A stretch of 64,000 nucleotides of DNA, from contig NZ_JAILWA010000004.1 in assembly GCF_025699255.1 (NCBI RefSeq), positions 45,834 to 109,833 on the forward strand, given 5' to 3'. The position numbers and the translations under genes are program-made. Positions 27,626 through 36,353 of the stretch are shown in pieces; within the stretch, counting starts at the first letter, position 1, and every line of letters starts with the position of its first letter. The notes beneath the pieces are model-generated. The model saw nothing but the letters and a program-made list of their open reading frames with translations. It ran no database searches and was not told the DNA's origin. This stretch comes from Nitrosopumilus sp. (GTDB lineage: Archaea > Thermoproteota > Nitrososphaeria > Nitrososphaerales > Nitrosopumilaceae).

Positions 27626-28202
27626 TTCCTTCAAATTCTTTCCAATGAGAGTCAACCAAATCTCGTAATCTTTCAACGCTTATTTCATTCATGTATTCCC
27701 GATAAACAATGAATTTGTTTTGTTTACCAATGTCATCCCCGTAAATATCTGTAGTATTCTTTGGTATGGCACCTGACTTCCATTGATTCATCTCAAAAAT
27801 CCATATCGTTGAATCTGGATTGGAAAAATCAATATCGTCACATCCAACAATATACAGATAACATTTAGTTGCAATGTTTAATTTTTCATGCAGTTTTTCA
27901 TAAGCGATCATTTGACCTTTTGCTATGTTGATTTTATCATTATGAAATCCCTTGAATTCTAAAATAATGAAACTTCCTTTGTGTTCAATCAACCAATCTA
28001 TGTCAGTACCTCCTGAGGCTATCATTCCGTGCACAATCAAATCCCCTAAAACCTCTCTTCCACGAGTGAATTCTGATTCATCAAAAATCTGATATTTTGC
28101 CTTGGCACTTTTTCGAATGATTTGTTTTGATGTTTGATTAGTCTGATTTTTACTATCTTTTTCATAAAATGTATCAATCAAATCCCTGGTCTCATTAGGC
28201 AT
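27615..28202 (-). CDS. Putative PD-(D/E)XK nuclease-like protein
   Basis: 195 aa. A conserved-looking core GGTDIDWLIEHKG-SFIILEFKGF (Asp67/Asp69, Glu82, Lys84) followed by KGQ matches the D-(x)n-ExK pattern of PD-(D/E)XK enzymes. Similar cores occur in archaeal Holliday-junction resolvase-like and restriction-like nucleases. No partner methyltransferase or restriction gene is adjacent. It overlaps the end of the upstream convergent gene by 11 bp. Biochemical role unknown. Confidence 0.6.
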   Translation of the reverse strand: MPNETRDLIDTFYEKDSKNQTNQTSKQIIRKSAKAKYQIFDESEFTRGREVLGDLIVHGMIASGGTDIDWLIEHKGSFIILEFKGFHNDKINIAKGQMIAYEKLHEKLNIATKCYLYIVGCDDIDFSNPDSTIWIFEMNQWKSGAIPKNTTDIYGDDIGKQNKFIVYREYMNEISVERLRDLVDSHWKEFEGTIL

Positions 28203-28272
28203 AACCTCTAAAATTTATCACCAAATGATAAGAGAGTTTGTAAAATTTAGTAAAGTATATGATTTCTCTAAT

Positions 28273-28494
28273 CTATCTGCAAAAAAATTCGTTTCCTGTG
28301 CCTTTGTACAGAACAAAATACTCTTCTGGATTCTTTCTGTCTTTTTTTGCATTCAAAGCATCTTGATACATTTCAAAATGTTCAATTAGATACAATTGAT
28401 TTCCTGGCTCTGCAAAATAATCTATTCCAACCAAATCGAATCCTTTTTCAGGAGTCAGTTTGATCTTTTCATCCTCAAAAATATCTCTGGCCAA
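28273..28494 (-). CDS. Hypothetical small protein
   Basis: 73 aa, acidic at the N-terminus, aromatic in the middle (FDLVGIDYFAEPGNQLYLIEHFEMYQD). No cysteine cluster or membrane segment. It sits 21 bp downstream of tbp on the same strand and may be co-transcribed. Family not recognised. Confidence 0.55.
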   Translation of the reverse strand: MARDIFEDEKIKLTPEKGFDLVGIDYFAEPGNQLYLIEHFEMYQDALNAKKDRKNPEEYFVLYKGTGNEFFCR

Positions 28495-28515
28495 TTTTTA
28501 AAATTATTATAAAAT

Positions 28516-29079
28516 CTATTGATCATAAATCATTAGAGTTTTTTCTTCTAATAATGCGTGTAAGTTATGAACAGAACGATAAACATCTGATTCTTTTTTT
28601 GCTCCAGTACATACTAGTTTACCAGATGCAAATAACAAGATTACCGTTTTAGGATCAAGCATTCTATGAATGAGACCTGGAAATTGCTCTGGCTCATACA
28701 TACTTCTTGGTAATGTTCTTGCAGCTTTCTCCAAATGAATTTTTCCTCCAAGATTTATTGCTGCAACTATGTTTTGAACCGTAATCACTGCATCTTTCTT
28801 AATTTTGATTTTACCTTTTCTTAATTTTTGAACAACGGTATTGACTGCTTTTATCGCCATTTCTTCTGATTTAGCTCCTGTACATACCATTTTACCTGTT
28901 CTGAAAATCAGTGTTGCAGTTCTGGGATTTGTTAATCTAAATACAAGACCTGGAAATTGTTCTGGATGATATTCGGTGTCTGGAAATTTTTCTGTAATTT
29001 CAATTAGATCAATTTTTTGATCTACTGATGCGGATGCAACTACATTTTCAACACTGACAATTGGCTTAGTTTGAGGCAT
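28516..29079 (-). CDS. tbp: TATA-box-binding protein
   Basis: 187 aa with the two imperfect direct repeats of TBP (VENVVASASVDQKIDL ... and VQNIVAAINLGGKIHL ...), each carrying the PEQFPGL(V/I)(F/H)R motif and the (I/F)xSGKxVCTGAK strand. It recruits TFB and RNA polymerase to the TATA boxes seen throughout this window. The upstream sequence contains its own TATA-like tatatac/tatatat tracts near 29090-29112. Confidence 0.97.
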   Translation of the reverse strand: MPQTKPIVSVENVVASASVDQKIDLIEITEKFPDTEYHPEQFPGLVFRLTNPRTATLIFRTGKMVCTGAKSEEMAIKAVNTVVQKLRKGKIKIKKDAVITVQNIVAAINLGGKIHLEKAARTLPRSMYEPEQFPGLIHRMLDPKTVILLFASGKLVCTGAKKESDVYRSVHNLHALLEEKTLMIYDQ

Positions 29080-29144
29080 AACGAGGGACTTTATATATCC
29101 CCTTTATATATACTAGTCCAACTTTTCTGCAATCTTTCTGTTTT

Positions 29145-29600
29145 CTAATGATGTCCAATCCATTGGTATCTATATTCTTCATCAATAATTTCTGATACAA
29201 TCTCTTTGTTTTTGATTTTAGTTTTTGGAATTTTTACCTCAAAAAAACCCAACTGACCTTTCCAAGGAATTGGAATCCTAAACGGTTTGGCATTTTTTAA
29301 CATGAATCCAAAAGTTTTGTTTTGAAATTTTTTTGATGCAAAATGGAATTTTCTATCTGATTTGATTTCTTTAATTGAATTATATTGTTTAACATCATAT
29401 AATATTGCTTTACCAATGATTGCACCAGTTACAAATTTTTTTCCGATCTTCAATCTTTTAGAATCTTCTGTTCTAACTTTTAATGGAGAATGAATTAAAA
29501 ATTCGCCACGAAAACTTGTATTCCAGCTTCTTAATTCAATAGTTTTTTTTCCTAAAATTATTAAATCAGCAAATGGTTGAGATATTGAAAGGCATTTCAA
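29145..29600 (-). CDS. ASCH-domain (PUA-like) RNA-binding protein
   Basis: 151 aa. N-terminus CLSISQPFADLIILGKKTIELRSW and IHSPLKV match the ASCH superfamily (ISxPxAxLIxxGxKxxExR). ASCH domains share the PUA fold and are thought to bind RNA or modified bases. It lies 1 bp from the stop-proximal end of the upstream PLP enzyme and is likely co-transcribed with it. Confidence 0.82.
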   Translation of the reverse strand: MKCLSISQPFADLIILGKKTIELRSWNTSFRGEFLIHSPLKVRTEDSKRLKIGKKFVTGAIIGKAILYDVKQYNSIKEIKSDRKFHFASKKFQNKTFGFMLKNAKPFRIPIPWKGQLGFFEVKIPKTKIKNKEIVSEIIDEEYRYQWIGHH

Positions 29601-29601
29601 A

Positions 29602-31143
29602 TTATTCTCTAGCTACTTGAATGTATTCTCCAGGGTTTTTGCCTCTTCCTTCAGGCAAATTAGTAATTCCACCATTCAAACTTTGAGTAACTATTCCTTT
29701 GCTAGCTAAAACCTGTGCAGTCATAAGTGATGTATTTCCTGCCATACACACAAGTAATGACTTTCCTTTGGAACCTTCTAGCTCTTTACTGAGTTCTTCG
29801 GGAATTTGTTGTGTTGATAATAGATTGTTAATGGTAGATGCTTTTGGTACAGTAATTTTTGATTTGTCAACACCTAGTGATTTTGCAATAATTTCAATTC
29901 CTTCTTCTTTAGGTGTATATTGTGTGTGAACCCAAATTATATTGTCATAATCATCTGCAACAGCAGCTGCGTCTTCTACTGATATTTTCATTGGAGGTTT
30001 ATCTTGTGAAATTTGCTCAAAATTCTTTCTGTATTTTTCAATCCCATCAGCAATCATTACCACTGCTTTTTTGATTTCCCCCTTGTATGCCATCTCTAGT
30101 GCTGCAAAAAGCTCCAATGCACTGCTCTCACCAATATCATGTCCCTTATCTACCATAAACTTGAGAAGGAATTTTATATTCTCAAAATCAACTTCATGTT
30201 CTGTATATGATTCAGGGTTGTATAGTGTGAGGCCTTCTGCCTTTGATTTTGTCCTGATTCCTGCTACATCTTGGCCTAATGGTGGAAAAACAACATGAAC
30301 AGACTTTTTGTTGTATTTCTCAGACATGTACTTGCTTAGACCCCCTGATGTGCCACCTGTTCCAAATGAACAAAAGAGTGCATAGTCTTCTAATGAATCC
30401 CCATTTTCGTGCAACTGTTGATCAATTTCAGGTGCAGTGACTGTATTGTGAATGTCAATGTTTAATTCATTATCGTATTGTTTTGGGCAAAACATATTGT
30501 AAATCTCTGCCAAGAATCTTGCTAGATTAATGATATCTTGTTTTGCTAGTAGCTCTTCAATCTCTCCAAGGTTATCGTCAAAGACTTGAGGATCAAATCC
30601 AATTTCAGTTAATTGTGAACGAATATTTGCAGCAGTTGCCTTTGCTGCCATCTCATCAGCCTTGTTCTCCATTCCAGGAGCTGGACAAATATCCATATCT
30701 AAATCCATAATTTTGATATTTTCATTTCTTAATTCTTTGAAGACACCTTCTTGCAATTTTCTTGAAACAAGTGCAACTACGGTTACTCCAAGTTTTGATA
30801 ATAGGCCTAGTGCAATTCCAAAGTTACCTGATGTAGCCTCAATTACTATTCTTTTTCCATTACATTTTCCAGATTTAATTGCCTCGTGAATGATATGTGA
30901 TGCTGCTCTTACTTTGATAGATCCACTAAGTAATTCTGAATCAAATTTTCCGTAAATTTTGAAATCCTTGTCATCTAGATTTAGTTTAAAGACACTTTTG
31001 GCACACTCTTTCAAGTCTGCAGTTAGATCAACTAATGGCGTTGCATTTACAATCTTGCCTCCTTCTTTGTGTGGGATTTTGTTCCATACTTCTTCTTCAA
31101 ATTTTTGTAATAATGCAGGATCGTAATTTTGATTTTCTGACAA
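29602..31143 (-). CDS. Cysteine-synthase-like PLP enzyme fused to a rhodanese-like domain
   Basis: 513 aa. Residues ~1-385 are a fold-type II PLP enzyme: SGSIKVRAA with the probable PLP Lys, EATSGNFGIALG as the phosphate-gripping loop, and SFGTGGTSGG. Residues ~390-513 resemble a rhodanese domain: an IIWVHTQYTP strand and VCMAGNTSLMTAQVLASKG, where Cys-x-x-G-x-(T/S) matches the active-site loop. This could make cysteine, or a related sulfur amino acid, and handle the sulfur donor in one chain. The exact substrate cannot be read from sequence. Confidence 0.82.
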   Translation of the reverse strand: MSENQNYDPALLQKFEEEVWNKIPHKEGGKIVNATPLVDLTADLKECAKSVFKLNLDDKDFKIYGKFDSELLSGSIKVRAASHIIHEAIKSGKCNGKRIVIEATSGNFGIALGLLSKLGVTVVALVSRKLQEGVFKELRNENIKIMDLDMDICPAPGMENKADEMAAKATAANIRSQLTEIGFDPQVFDDNLGEIEELLAKQDIINLARFLAEIYNMFCPKQYDNELNIDIHNTVTAPEIDQQLHENGDSLEDYALFCSFGTGGTSGGLSKYMSEKYNKKSVHVVFPPLGQDVAGIRTKSKAEGLTLYNPESYTEHEVDFENIKFLLKFMVDKGHDIGESSALELFAALEMAYKGEIKKAVVMIADGIEKYRKNFEQISQDKPPMKISVEDAAAVADDYDNIIWVHTQYTPKEEGIEIIAKSLGVDKSKITVPKASTINNLLSTQQIPEELSKELEGSKGKSLLVCMAGNTSLMTAQVLASKGIVTQSLNGGITNLPEGRGKNPGEYIQVARE

Positions 31144-31209
31144 TTTCTAAATCTACTGATTTTTTCTCAATAAAATATCTATAGAAAATTAGTTCAGCCT
31201 ATTTTCAAT

Positions 31210-32772
31210 TTAGATGTCTAAAATTTTGATGACCTTGTTTGGAATGTCTCTTAGACGGCTTACTGCCATAGTTTTTTCATATCCTAAATGTCTTAGATTG
31301 TTTGCGATAGTTGTGGCCCTTACTGTATTTGGTCCTAGGCCTAGAGCAACCATGTTTATACCCAATCCTTTTAGTGATTTTGTCATGTTTCTTACTGCGT
31401 CAGGATCTGATGGTTCTCCATCTGTTAATGTCAAGAAAATATCTGGCCTCTTTGATTGTAGAATAGGAAACATTTTGTCATAAACTTCTGCTAATGGGGT
31501 TGAACCATTTGCAACAATTTGTGCTAGTCGTTTTGCAGTAATATTGTTCCATTTAACATTGTCTGGTTTGATGGACCAACATATCATTGTTCTATTTTCT
31601 GTACTAAATGCATAAACTGCAAATTTGACTTTAAGAAATGCCAATACTTCACATAGTGCCAAAGTAGCTTTTTTGTATTCAATGGCATCTGATGCAATGC
31701 TAGAAGAATGATCTAATAATATTACAATTTTTGTTTTTATTGACTTTTTTACATCAGTAAAAAATGGTTCATTACCATCAATGTAATTTTCTTCATCAAA
31801 TTCATCTCCTGATCTTAAATGTTGTTCAGTCCATCCTGATTTCCATTCTTTAAATTTCATTTTTAAACCATTTATCAATCTCAAATCATAGATCTTTGTT
31901 TCATCAACATTCTTTATAGTTGGAGTTTGAATTCCAATTGTTTCTGATGATAATCCTTTGTTTTCAGTTTTTTTATTTTCATCCAACAAAACTTTGTATT
32001 CATCATATACATCGTCTCCTCTAAGAATTGATGTTGGATCAACAGTTCCAATTTCTCCTTCTTTATTTTTAGAAATTATCTTCAAAACTTTTAGTAATTC
32101 ATCTTTTGATAAGGCCATTCCAGCTTTCATAAATGGTAAAGATATTGGTATTGTTAGTAAAGAATCAATATCTAGAATCTTAATTATTTCACTAACATTT
32201 TTTTCAACCCAATCTGTATCTTTCTTTTCATCAATTGCTTGTCTAACAATTTTTTTTGCAAAAATAGATGCTTTTTTAATTTTTTCAAAATTGCTTGATT
32301 GCATTTCACCTTTTATGACTCCAAACATGAAATATTGATAGAATGCCTCTACCACTCTTGCTTTTCCATATACTGTGTGTAGTTGAGGTCTTGCAACAAG
32401 CATGTATGTATAATTGAAAAGAATTTCATTGTCCATCCCTTTCCATATTTTTCTACCTAATTGCTCAATTCTTTGTGTCTCCATTGTATTGAGAATGAAC
32501 CCAAAAGCATGATCATTACTAAGAATTTTTTTACAATATTTTATTCTCATAGATTCATACCATAATGAAGTTCTAAATTGACGATATTTTTGAAAATCAT
32601 CTCCTATCCTTTTTTCTAAAGGAGTTAAGATCACTTTGTTTTCTTTTAATCTTGTTTTTGTTTCTACTTTGTCTGAAATTTCAATAATGACATCGTCTTT
32701 TTCAGACCATCGTCTAGCAAGAAAAGTTGCAATTTCTACTAACGAATCATTTTGAAGTTCAATAACTTGCAT
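31210..32772 (-). CDS. VWA-domain protein partner of a MoxR-type ATPase
   Basis: 520 aa. The C-terminal third is a von Willebrand A domain with an intact MIDAS: DHSSS (DxSxS), the Thr in GSTPLAEVYD, and Asp in TDGEPSDPD. The N-terminal ~300 residues are helical and unrecognised. It starts the base after the AAA+ gene ends (32772/32773), the arrangement seen in CbbQ-CbbO and NorQ-NorD pairs. Those pairs remodel or insert metals into target enzymes. The target here is not adjacent. Confidence 0.88.
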   Translation of the reverse strand: MQVIELQNDSLVEIATFLARRWSEKDDVIIEISDKVETKTRLKENKVILTPLEKRIGDDFQKYRQFRTSLWYESMRIKYCKKILSNDHAFGFILNTMETQRIEQLGRKIWKGMDNEILFNYTYMLVARPQLHTVYGKARVVEAFYQYFMFGVIKGEMQSSNFEKIKKASIFAKKIVRQAIDEKKDTDWVEKNVSEIIKILDIDSLLTIPISLPFMKAGMALSKDELLKVLKIISKNKEGEIGTVDPTSILRGDDVYDEYKVLLDENKKTENKGLSSETIGIQTPTIKNVDETKIYDLRLINGLKMKFKEWKSGWTEQHLRSGDEFDEENYIDGNEPFFTDVKKSIKTKIVILLDHSSSIASDAIEYKKATLALCEVLAFLKVKFAVYAFSTENRTMICWSIKPDNVKWNNITAKRLAQIVANGSTPLAEVYDKMFPILQSKRPDIFLTLTDGEPSDPDAVRNMTKSLKGLGINMVALGLGPNTVRATTIANNLRHLGYEKTMAVSRLRDIPNKVIKILDI

Positions 32773-33567
32773 TTAATTCCCAAACATCGAAGTAATGATG
32801 TCACTAACTTTTTGATATTCTATATTGCCCCATTGAGTGTATACATTTCCAAAAACAATTTCAGCAGATTCTTTTGCTGACATTCCTTTGTCTAAAAGTT
32901 TTCCAAAAGCAATAGTTTCTCTTAAGCTTGGTGAATAAAATAATTCTTCAACTGCTGCAGCTTGTCTTAACGTATTTGCTAGTTTAATTGCTTGAACAAT
33001 TTCTGTTTCATGATCTCCTGAAACATATTTTTTCACAATTTCTAATTCTACATTTTCTGGTGGATATTCTAGTCTAATTCTTACTGGAAATCTACTTAGT
33101 AATTGTGGTGGTAATTCTTTTGTTCCGCTATGTGTTAATGGGTTGATTGTAGCAACTACAAACCATCCTTCTTTGGCTTTAATCACTTCTCCTGTTGATT
33201 CTTTTAATACAATTTGACGTCTATCATCTAATGCTTCATCTAATCTGAGTAGAACATCTGCCTCAGCTGAATTAATTTCATCCAAATATAACATGTCTCC
33301 ACTTTTCATGGATTTTATCAGTAGCCCTTCATCAAAACTTACAGTACCTTCTGTCAGAGTCTTTGTACCAACCAAATGACTTTCTCTAGTTCTGAGACTA
33401 AAATTGATTGATTCTAGGTTTACATTCTTATTTTTTGCAAAATCTCTGACTAGAGTTGTTTTTCCAGTTCCCTTTGGACCTATAATGAGCACAAAAAGCC
33501 CTGCTTCATGTGCTTTGTTAAGAATTTCAATTGAATTATTCCAATCTAAATATTGTGTTTCCTCCAA
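32773..33567 (-). CDS. MoxR/CbbQ-type AAA+ ATPase
   Basis: 264 aa single AAA+ module. Walker A GPKGTGKTT near residue 30, Walker B DMLYLDEINSA near residue 92, sensor ATINP at ~140, and an arginine region LLSRFPVRI. It forms a functional pair with the abutting VWA protein, presumably as a ring ATPase acting on a metalloenzyme. A TATA-like stretch precedes the ATG at about 33590-33597. Confidence 0.92.
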   Translation of the reverse strand: MEETQYLDWNNSIEILNKAHEAGLFVLIIGPKGTGKTTLVRDFAKNKNVNLESINFSLRTRESHLVGTKTLTEGTVSFDEGLLIKSMKSGDMLYLDEINSAEADVLLRLDEALDDRRQIVLKESTGEVIKAKEGWFVVATINPLTHSGTKELPPQLLSRFPVRIRLEYPPENVELEIVKKYVSGDHETEIVQAIKLANTLRQAAAVEELFYSPSLRETIAFGKLLDKGMSAKESAEIVFGNVYTQWGNIEYQKVSDIITSMFGN

Positions 33568-33607
33568 AGTAAGTTTTCAATGATTAAAACAATATTTAAT
33601 ATTAGAT

Positions 33608-35065
33608 CTAAGATCCAAATGCTTCTACTTTAGCAAATGCTGCATCCATTCTTTGATGAAGAGTCTTATTCCAATCATCAAATCCTGATGGATCTTTAGG
33701 ATAATTATGATAATGTTCAACTAACCATTGATTTTCTTTTGAAGTGAATCTTAATCCATCTGCAACTGTTTTGTTCATTGCACCTCTAATTATCATTCCA
33801 ATTTTTCCTAACCCTGAAAAATCTGGATGTTCACCTTTACTAATTGATTCTACATCCATATTTCCCAAAAAGTGTTTCATACCATAGCTAATTTGCTCGT
33901 TTGTCATCTGTTGGACTAGTCTTCTAAAAAGTTCTAATCCTGCAGTCTTGTAACCATATTCTTTGATATAATCCAAATTGTATTGCCATAATCCTGCTTC
34001 AGAAACATCATTTGCTTCTAATGCTTGGGCTACATTATTTCCTAAAATTGTTCCTGCAATCAAAGCTGGTCCAATTCCTCCAGCATCAATTGGTTTTGGC
34101 ATCCATGCTGAATCTCCGACCATCATGTATCCTGCTGAAACCATACAATCATTTTGTCTTCTTACTGAAACTTGGAACACTCCGGAATTATTATTGATGT
34201 CTTGTGGTTCTTCAGACAATTTTGGATTTCTGATTGCAGTATTTCTATGAAGATATTCTTTCATCAATGATTCTACATTATCTTTTTTTCCTAATCTTTT
34301 GTTTCTTTTATCTAAAAGAGATTTTTCTACTCCTAAACCTATATTGACTTTAGTTTCTCCTTTTGGAAAAACCCAACCATATCCACCTGGTGCAATATCT
34401 TGATCTAAATGAATTATACAATAGTCAGGATCAAATTCAGTAAGATTTTTCTCTCCTTTTTCAAAATGCATGATATATCTTCCAGTAGATTCTAAATCTC
34501 TTCTATCGATTCTTTTCTCTACTTTGGTTGAGTTTTGAAGTCCATTTCTAAGCATGGATGTAACTCCAGTTGCATCAATTACAATTTTTGCTGTTTTTTT
34601 GTATGGCTGTTTTGTTTTGTTATCTACTCCTTGAATTCCAACTGCTTGTTGTCCATCATAAATCAGACCTGTGAGATTAATTTCATATTCAAATTCTATA
34701 CCCATTTTTTTACATCTTTCATTTTGAATCTCTGGTAATTTTTGGCGATTTAACATGAACCCTGCACCGTCAAAAGGAATTGCAGTATCCAAATCTGGTG
34801 AGAAAGCCATGACTCCTTTTACATCATGTTCGATTTCAGGTCTAGTCCATTCTACTTTGATTCTTTCTGACATAAAATCAACTGCTTCTTTGGAACATGC
34901 ATCTCCACATACCCATCCTGCAAGTGATTTTCTACCTGGTAGAAATTCTGTATTTCTATCTACAACCAAAATTTTTGCATTTTGATTTGAGTAATGAGAT
35001 ATAGCTTGTGCAGTAATAGTGCCCGCAAGACCTCCTCCTGCTACTATTACATCATAATCTGACAC
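33608..35065 (-). CDS. Geranylgeranyl reductase family flavoprotein
   Basis: 485 aa. Rossmann FAD site VIVAGGGLAGTITAQ at the N-terminus, a C-containing loop GWVCGDACSKEA, IDATG in the middle, and GDSAW(M)PKPIDAGGIGPAL for FAD pyrophosphate and ribityl binding. Archaeal members hydrogenate the geranylgeranyl chains of ether lipids or quinones. Saturated menaquinone and GDGT lipids of these archaea would need this step. Confidence 0.9.
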   Translation of the reverse strand: MSDYDVIVAGGGLAGTITAQAISHYSNQNAKILVVDRNTEFLPGRKSLAGWVCGDACSKEAVDFMSERIKVEWTRPEIEHDVKGVMAFSPDLDTAIPFDGAGFMLNRQKLPEIQNERCKKMGIEFEYEINLTGLIYDGQQAVGIQGVDNKTKQPYKKTAKIVIDATGVTSMLRNGLQNSTKVEKRIDRRDLESTGRYIMHFEKGEKNLTEFDPDYCIIHLDQDIAPGGYGWVFPKGETKVNIGLGVEKSLLDKRNKRLGKKDNVESLMKEYLHRNTAIRNPKLSEEPQDINNNSGVFQVSVRRQNDCMVSAGYMMVGDSAWMPKPIDAGGIGPALIAGTILGNNVAQALEANDVSEAGLWQYNLDYIKEYGYKTAGLELFRRLVQQMTNEQISYGMKHFLGNMDVESISKGEHPDFSGLGKIGMIIRGAMNKTVADGLRFTSKENQWLVEHYHNYPKDPSGFDDWNKTLHQRMDAAFAKVEAFGS

Positions 35066-35139
35066 GATATTGGAGTTTGTCTATCCGTATTTAAAATAAT
35101 ACCATGAAATCGACTAGAAAGTCAATGCATCAAAAATAT

Positions 35140-35225
35140 GATCGATAAAAGGGGTCGGTTCGTCGCGGCGTCTTCAAAGCTTTCGCTCAGACTGGAGCGG
35201 CTGTTATTTCCTCATTCCCAAATTG
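35140..35225 (-). ncRNA. Candidate small structured/guide RNA
   Basis: A GC-rich island in an AT-rich intergenic gap. On the minus strand GTCT-GAGC-GAAA-GCTT-TGA-AGAC (about 35173-35195) forms a GNRA-capped hairpin with opposed TGA sequences, as in kink-turns. A weak C-box-like AATGAGGA lies upstream, a CTGA within, and a T-run follows (ccccttttat). A TATA-like ttaaatagg at ~35241-35249 is spaced for a start near 35220. Class uncertain: C/D-like or H/ACA-like. Confidence 0.4.
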
Positions 35226-35250
35226 TATAGTTGTTTTATTCCTATTTAAT

Positions 35251-35679
35251 CTAGTTGGCAATTTGAAAAATTTTAGAAAATATTTTGATGGTGTCTTTTT
35301 TGTTATAAATCGGAGTATGAATTTTTATTTTTATTGTCCCTTTCTCTTGAATTACTAAATTCCCTTTGATAAGTTCCTGTTTATCTAATCTTAAATGAAA
35401 TCTAGAATCTTCTGTTCTATCTTCAATTTCTTCAATTAGTTTATTCACTTGTTCATCTGGAAGAGATTCAAGTAGTACATTCATGAAATTTTGAGCCTGT
35501 TTTTTTCCAATATTTGCATTTAACATGATGATGGGATTTTCATAATGTCCTTCTGTTTCCTGAATTGTAAAATCTTCTTCTTGTACATCTAAGACATCTT
35601 CAAAAGATTGGAATATTTTTGAAATGTCTTCTGTTGCATGCACGATTACATGAATAGAAATTTCAATCTTTAGAGCCAT
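35251..35679 (-). CDS. Archaeal RNA-binding protein (DUF54 type)
   Basis: 142 aa. The sequence IHVIVHATEDISKIFQSFEDVL followed by GHYENPI matches the archaeal 'predicted RNA binding' family often encoded near exosome or ribosomal genes. It is a compact alpha-beta protein without cysteines. It follows the eS1 gene at 22 bp and is likely in the same transcript, fitting a role in RNA metabolism. Confidence 0.78.
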   Translation of the reverse strand: MALKIEISIHVIVHATEDISKIFQSFEDVLDVQEEDFTIQETEGHYENPIIMLNANIGKKQAQNFMNVLLESLPDEQVNKLIEEIEDRTEDSRFHLRLDKQELIKGNLVIQEKGTIKIKIHTPIYNKKDTIKIFSKIFQIAN

Positions 35680-35701
35680 TATTGTAGACTAACTTTGTTG
35701 G

Positions 35702-36313
35702 CTATGCTTCAAGTAATTTTGTTTCTTTATCTGCAGTTCTGATAAGTTTTACTTTCTCAAGACCTACATGTCTTACTCTAATTACTTTTTTGAATGCTGC
35801 CATTATATCTGAATTAATTTTACTGTAACATGTAGCTTGGACAAATTGATCAATTGTCATTTCTGGGATTGTTTTGTTGATCACATCCCTAGCTATTAGT
35901 CTAAGAGCATGTTGTCTTGATGTATTTAGCTGTCTATGTGTTAGAGCCAGTAATTTTATTCTAAAGATGTAACCATCTTTTGTTTTAATATCAATAATGA
36001 AATTAATTTTTGAAGAACCTCTTCTAACTAAACTACGCAAAAATTCTTTTGAATATTCATATCTCTTGAAAATTGTTGATGCTTTATCACCTTCAACTTT
36101 GTTAATTTGGAAATAGATTTTGTATTGATGCTGTGAAGGATCGCCTTTTAGAATGTCATATAGGGTAACTTCTAAAACTCTTCCAGCTGCATTCTCATCA
36201 TCTGTTATTGGAACATAGGCAATTGGAACATTGTTAAATGAATCTGGAGCATGTACTGTAACCCAGCGTTTTTCTCTCCACTTGTCCTTTACTCGACCTT
36301 TTCTACGTGCCAA
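35702..36313 (-). CDS. rps3ae: 30S ribosomal protein eS1 (S3Ae)
   Basis: 203 aa. Basic N-terminus KGRVKDKWREKRWVTVHAPDSFN and the internal VLEVTLYDI, FRIKLLALTHRQLNTSR are characteristic of eS1. It is a structural component of the archaeal small subunit near the mRNA exit. Located between serS and the DUF54 RNA-binding gene on the same strand. Confidence 0.95.
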   Translation of the reverse strand: MARRKGRVKDKWREKRWVTVHAPDSFNNVPIAYVPITDDENAAGRVLEVTLYDILKGDPSQHQYKIYFQINKVEGDKASTIFKRYEYSKEFLRSLVRRGSSKINFIIDIKTKDGYIFRIKLLALTHRQLNTSRQHALRLIARDVINKTIPEMTIDQFVQATCYSKINSDIMAAFKKVIRVRHVGLEKVKLIRTADKETKLLEA

Positions 36314-36353
36314 TTATTAACGACCTTTGAACCCAAAATATAAGGGTATGTCA

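Noticed and set aside
35150..35215. Plus-strand reading resembling a twin-arginine signal (RRGVFKAFAQTGAA)
   Set aside because: No start codon precedes it, a stop lies just upstream, and no domain follows; it is more likely structured RNA or chance.
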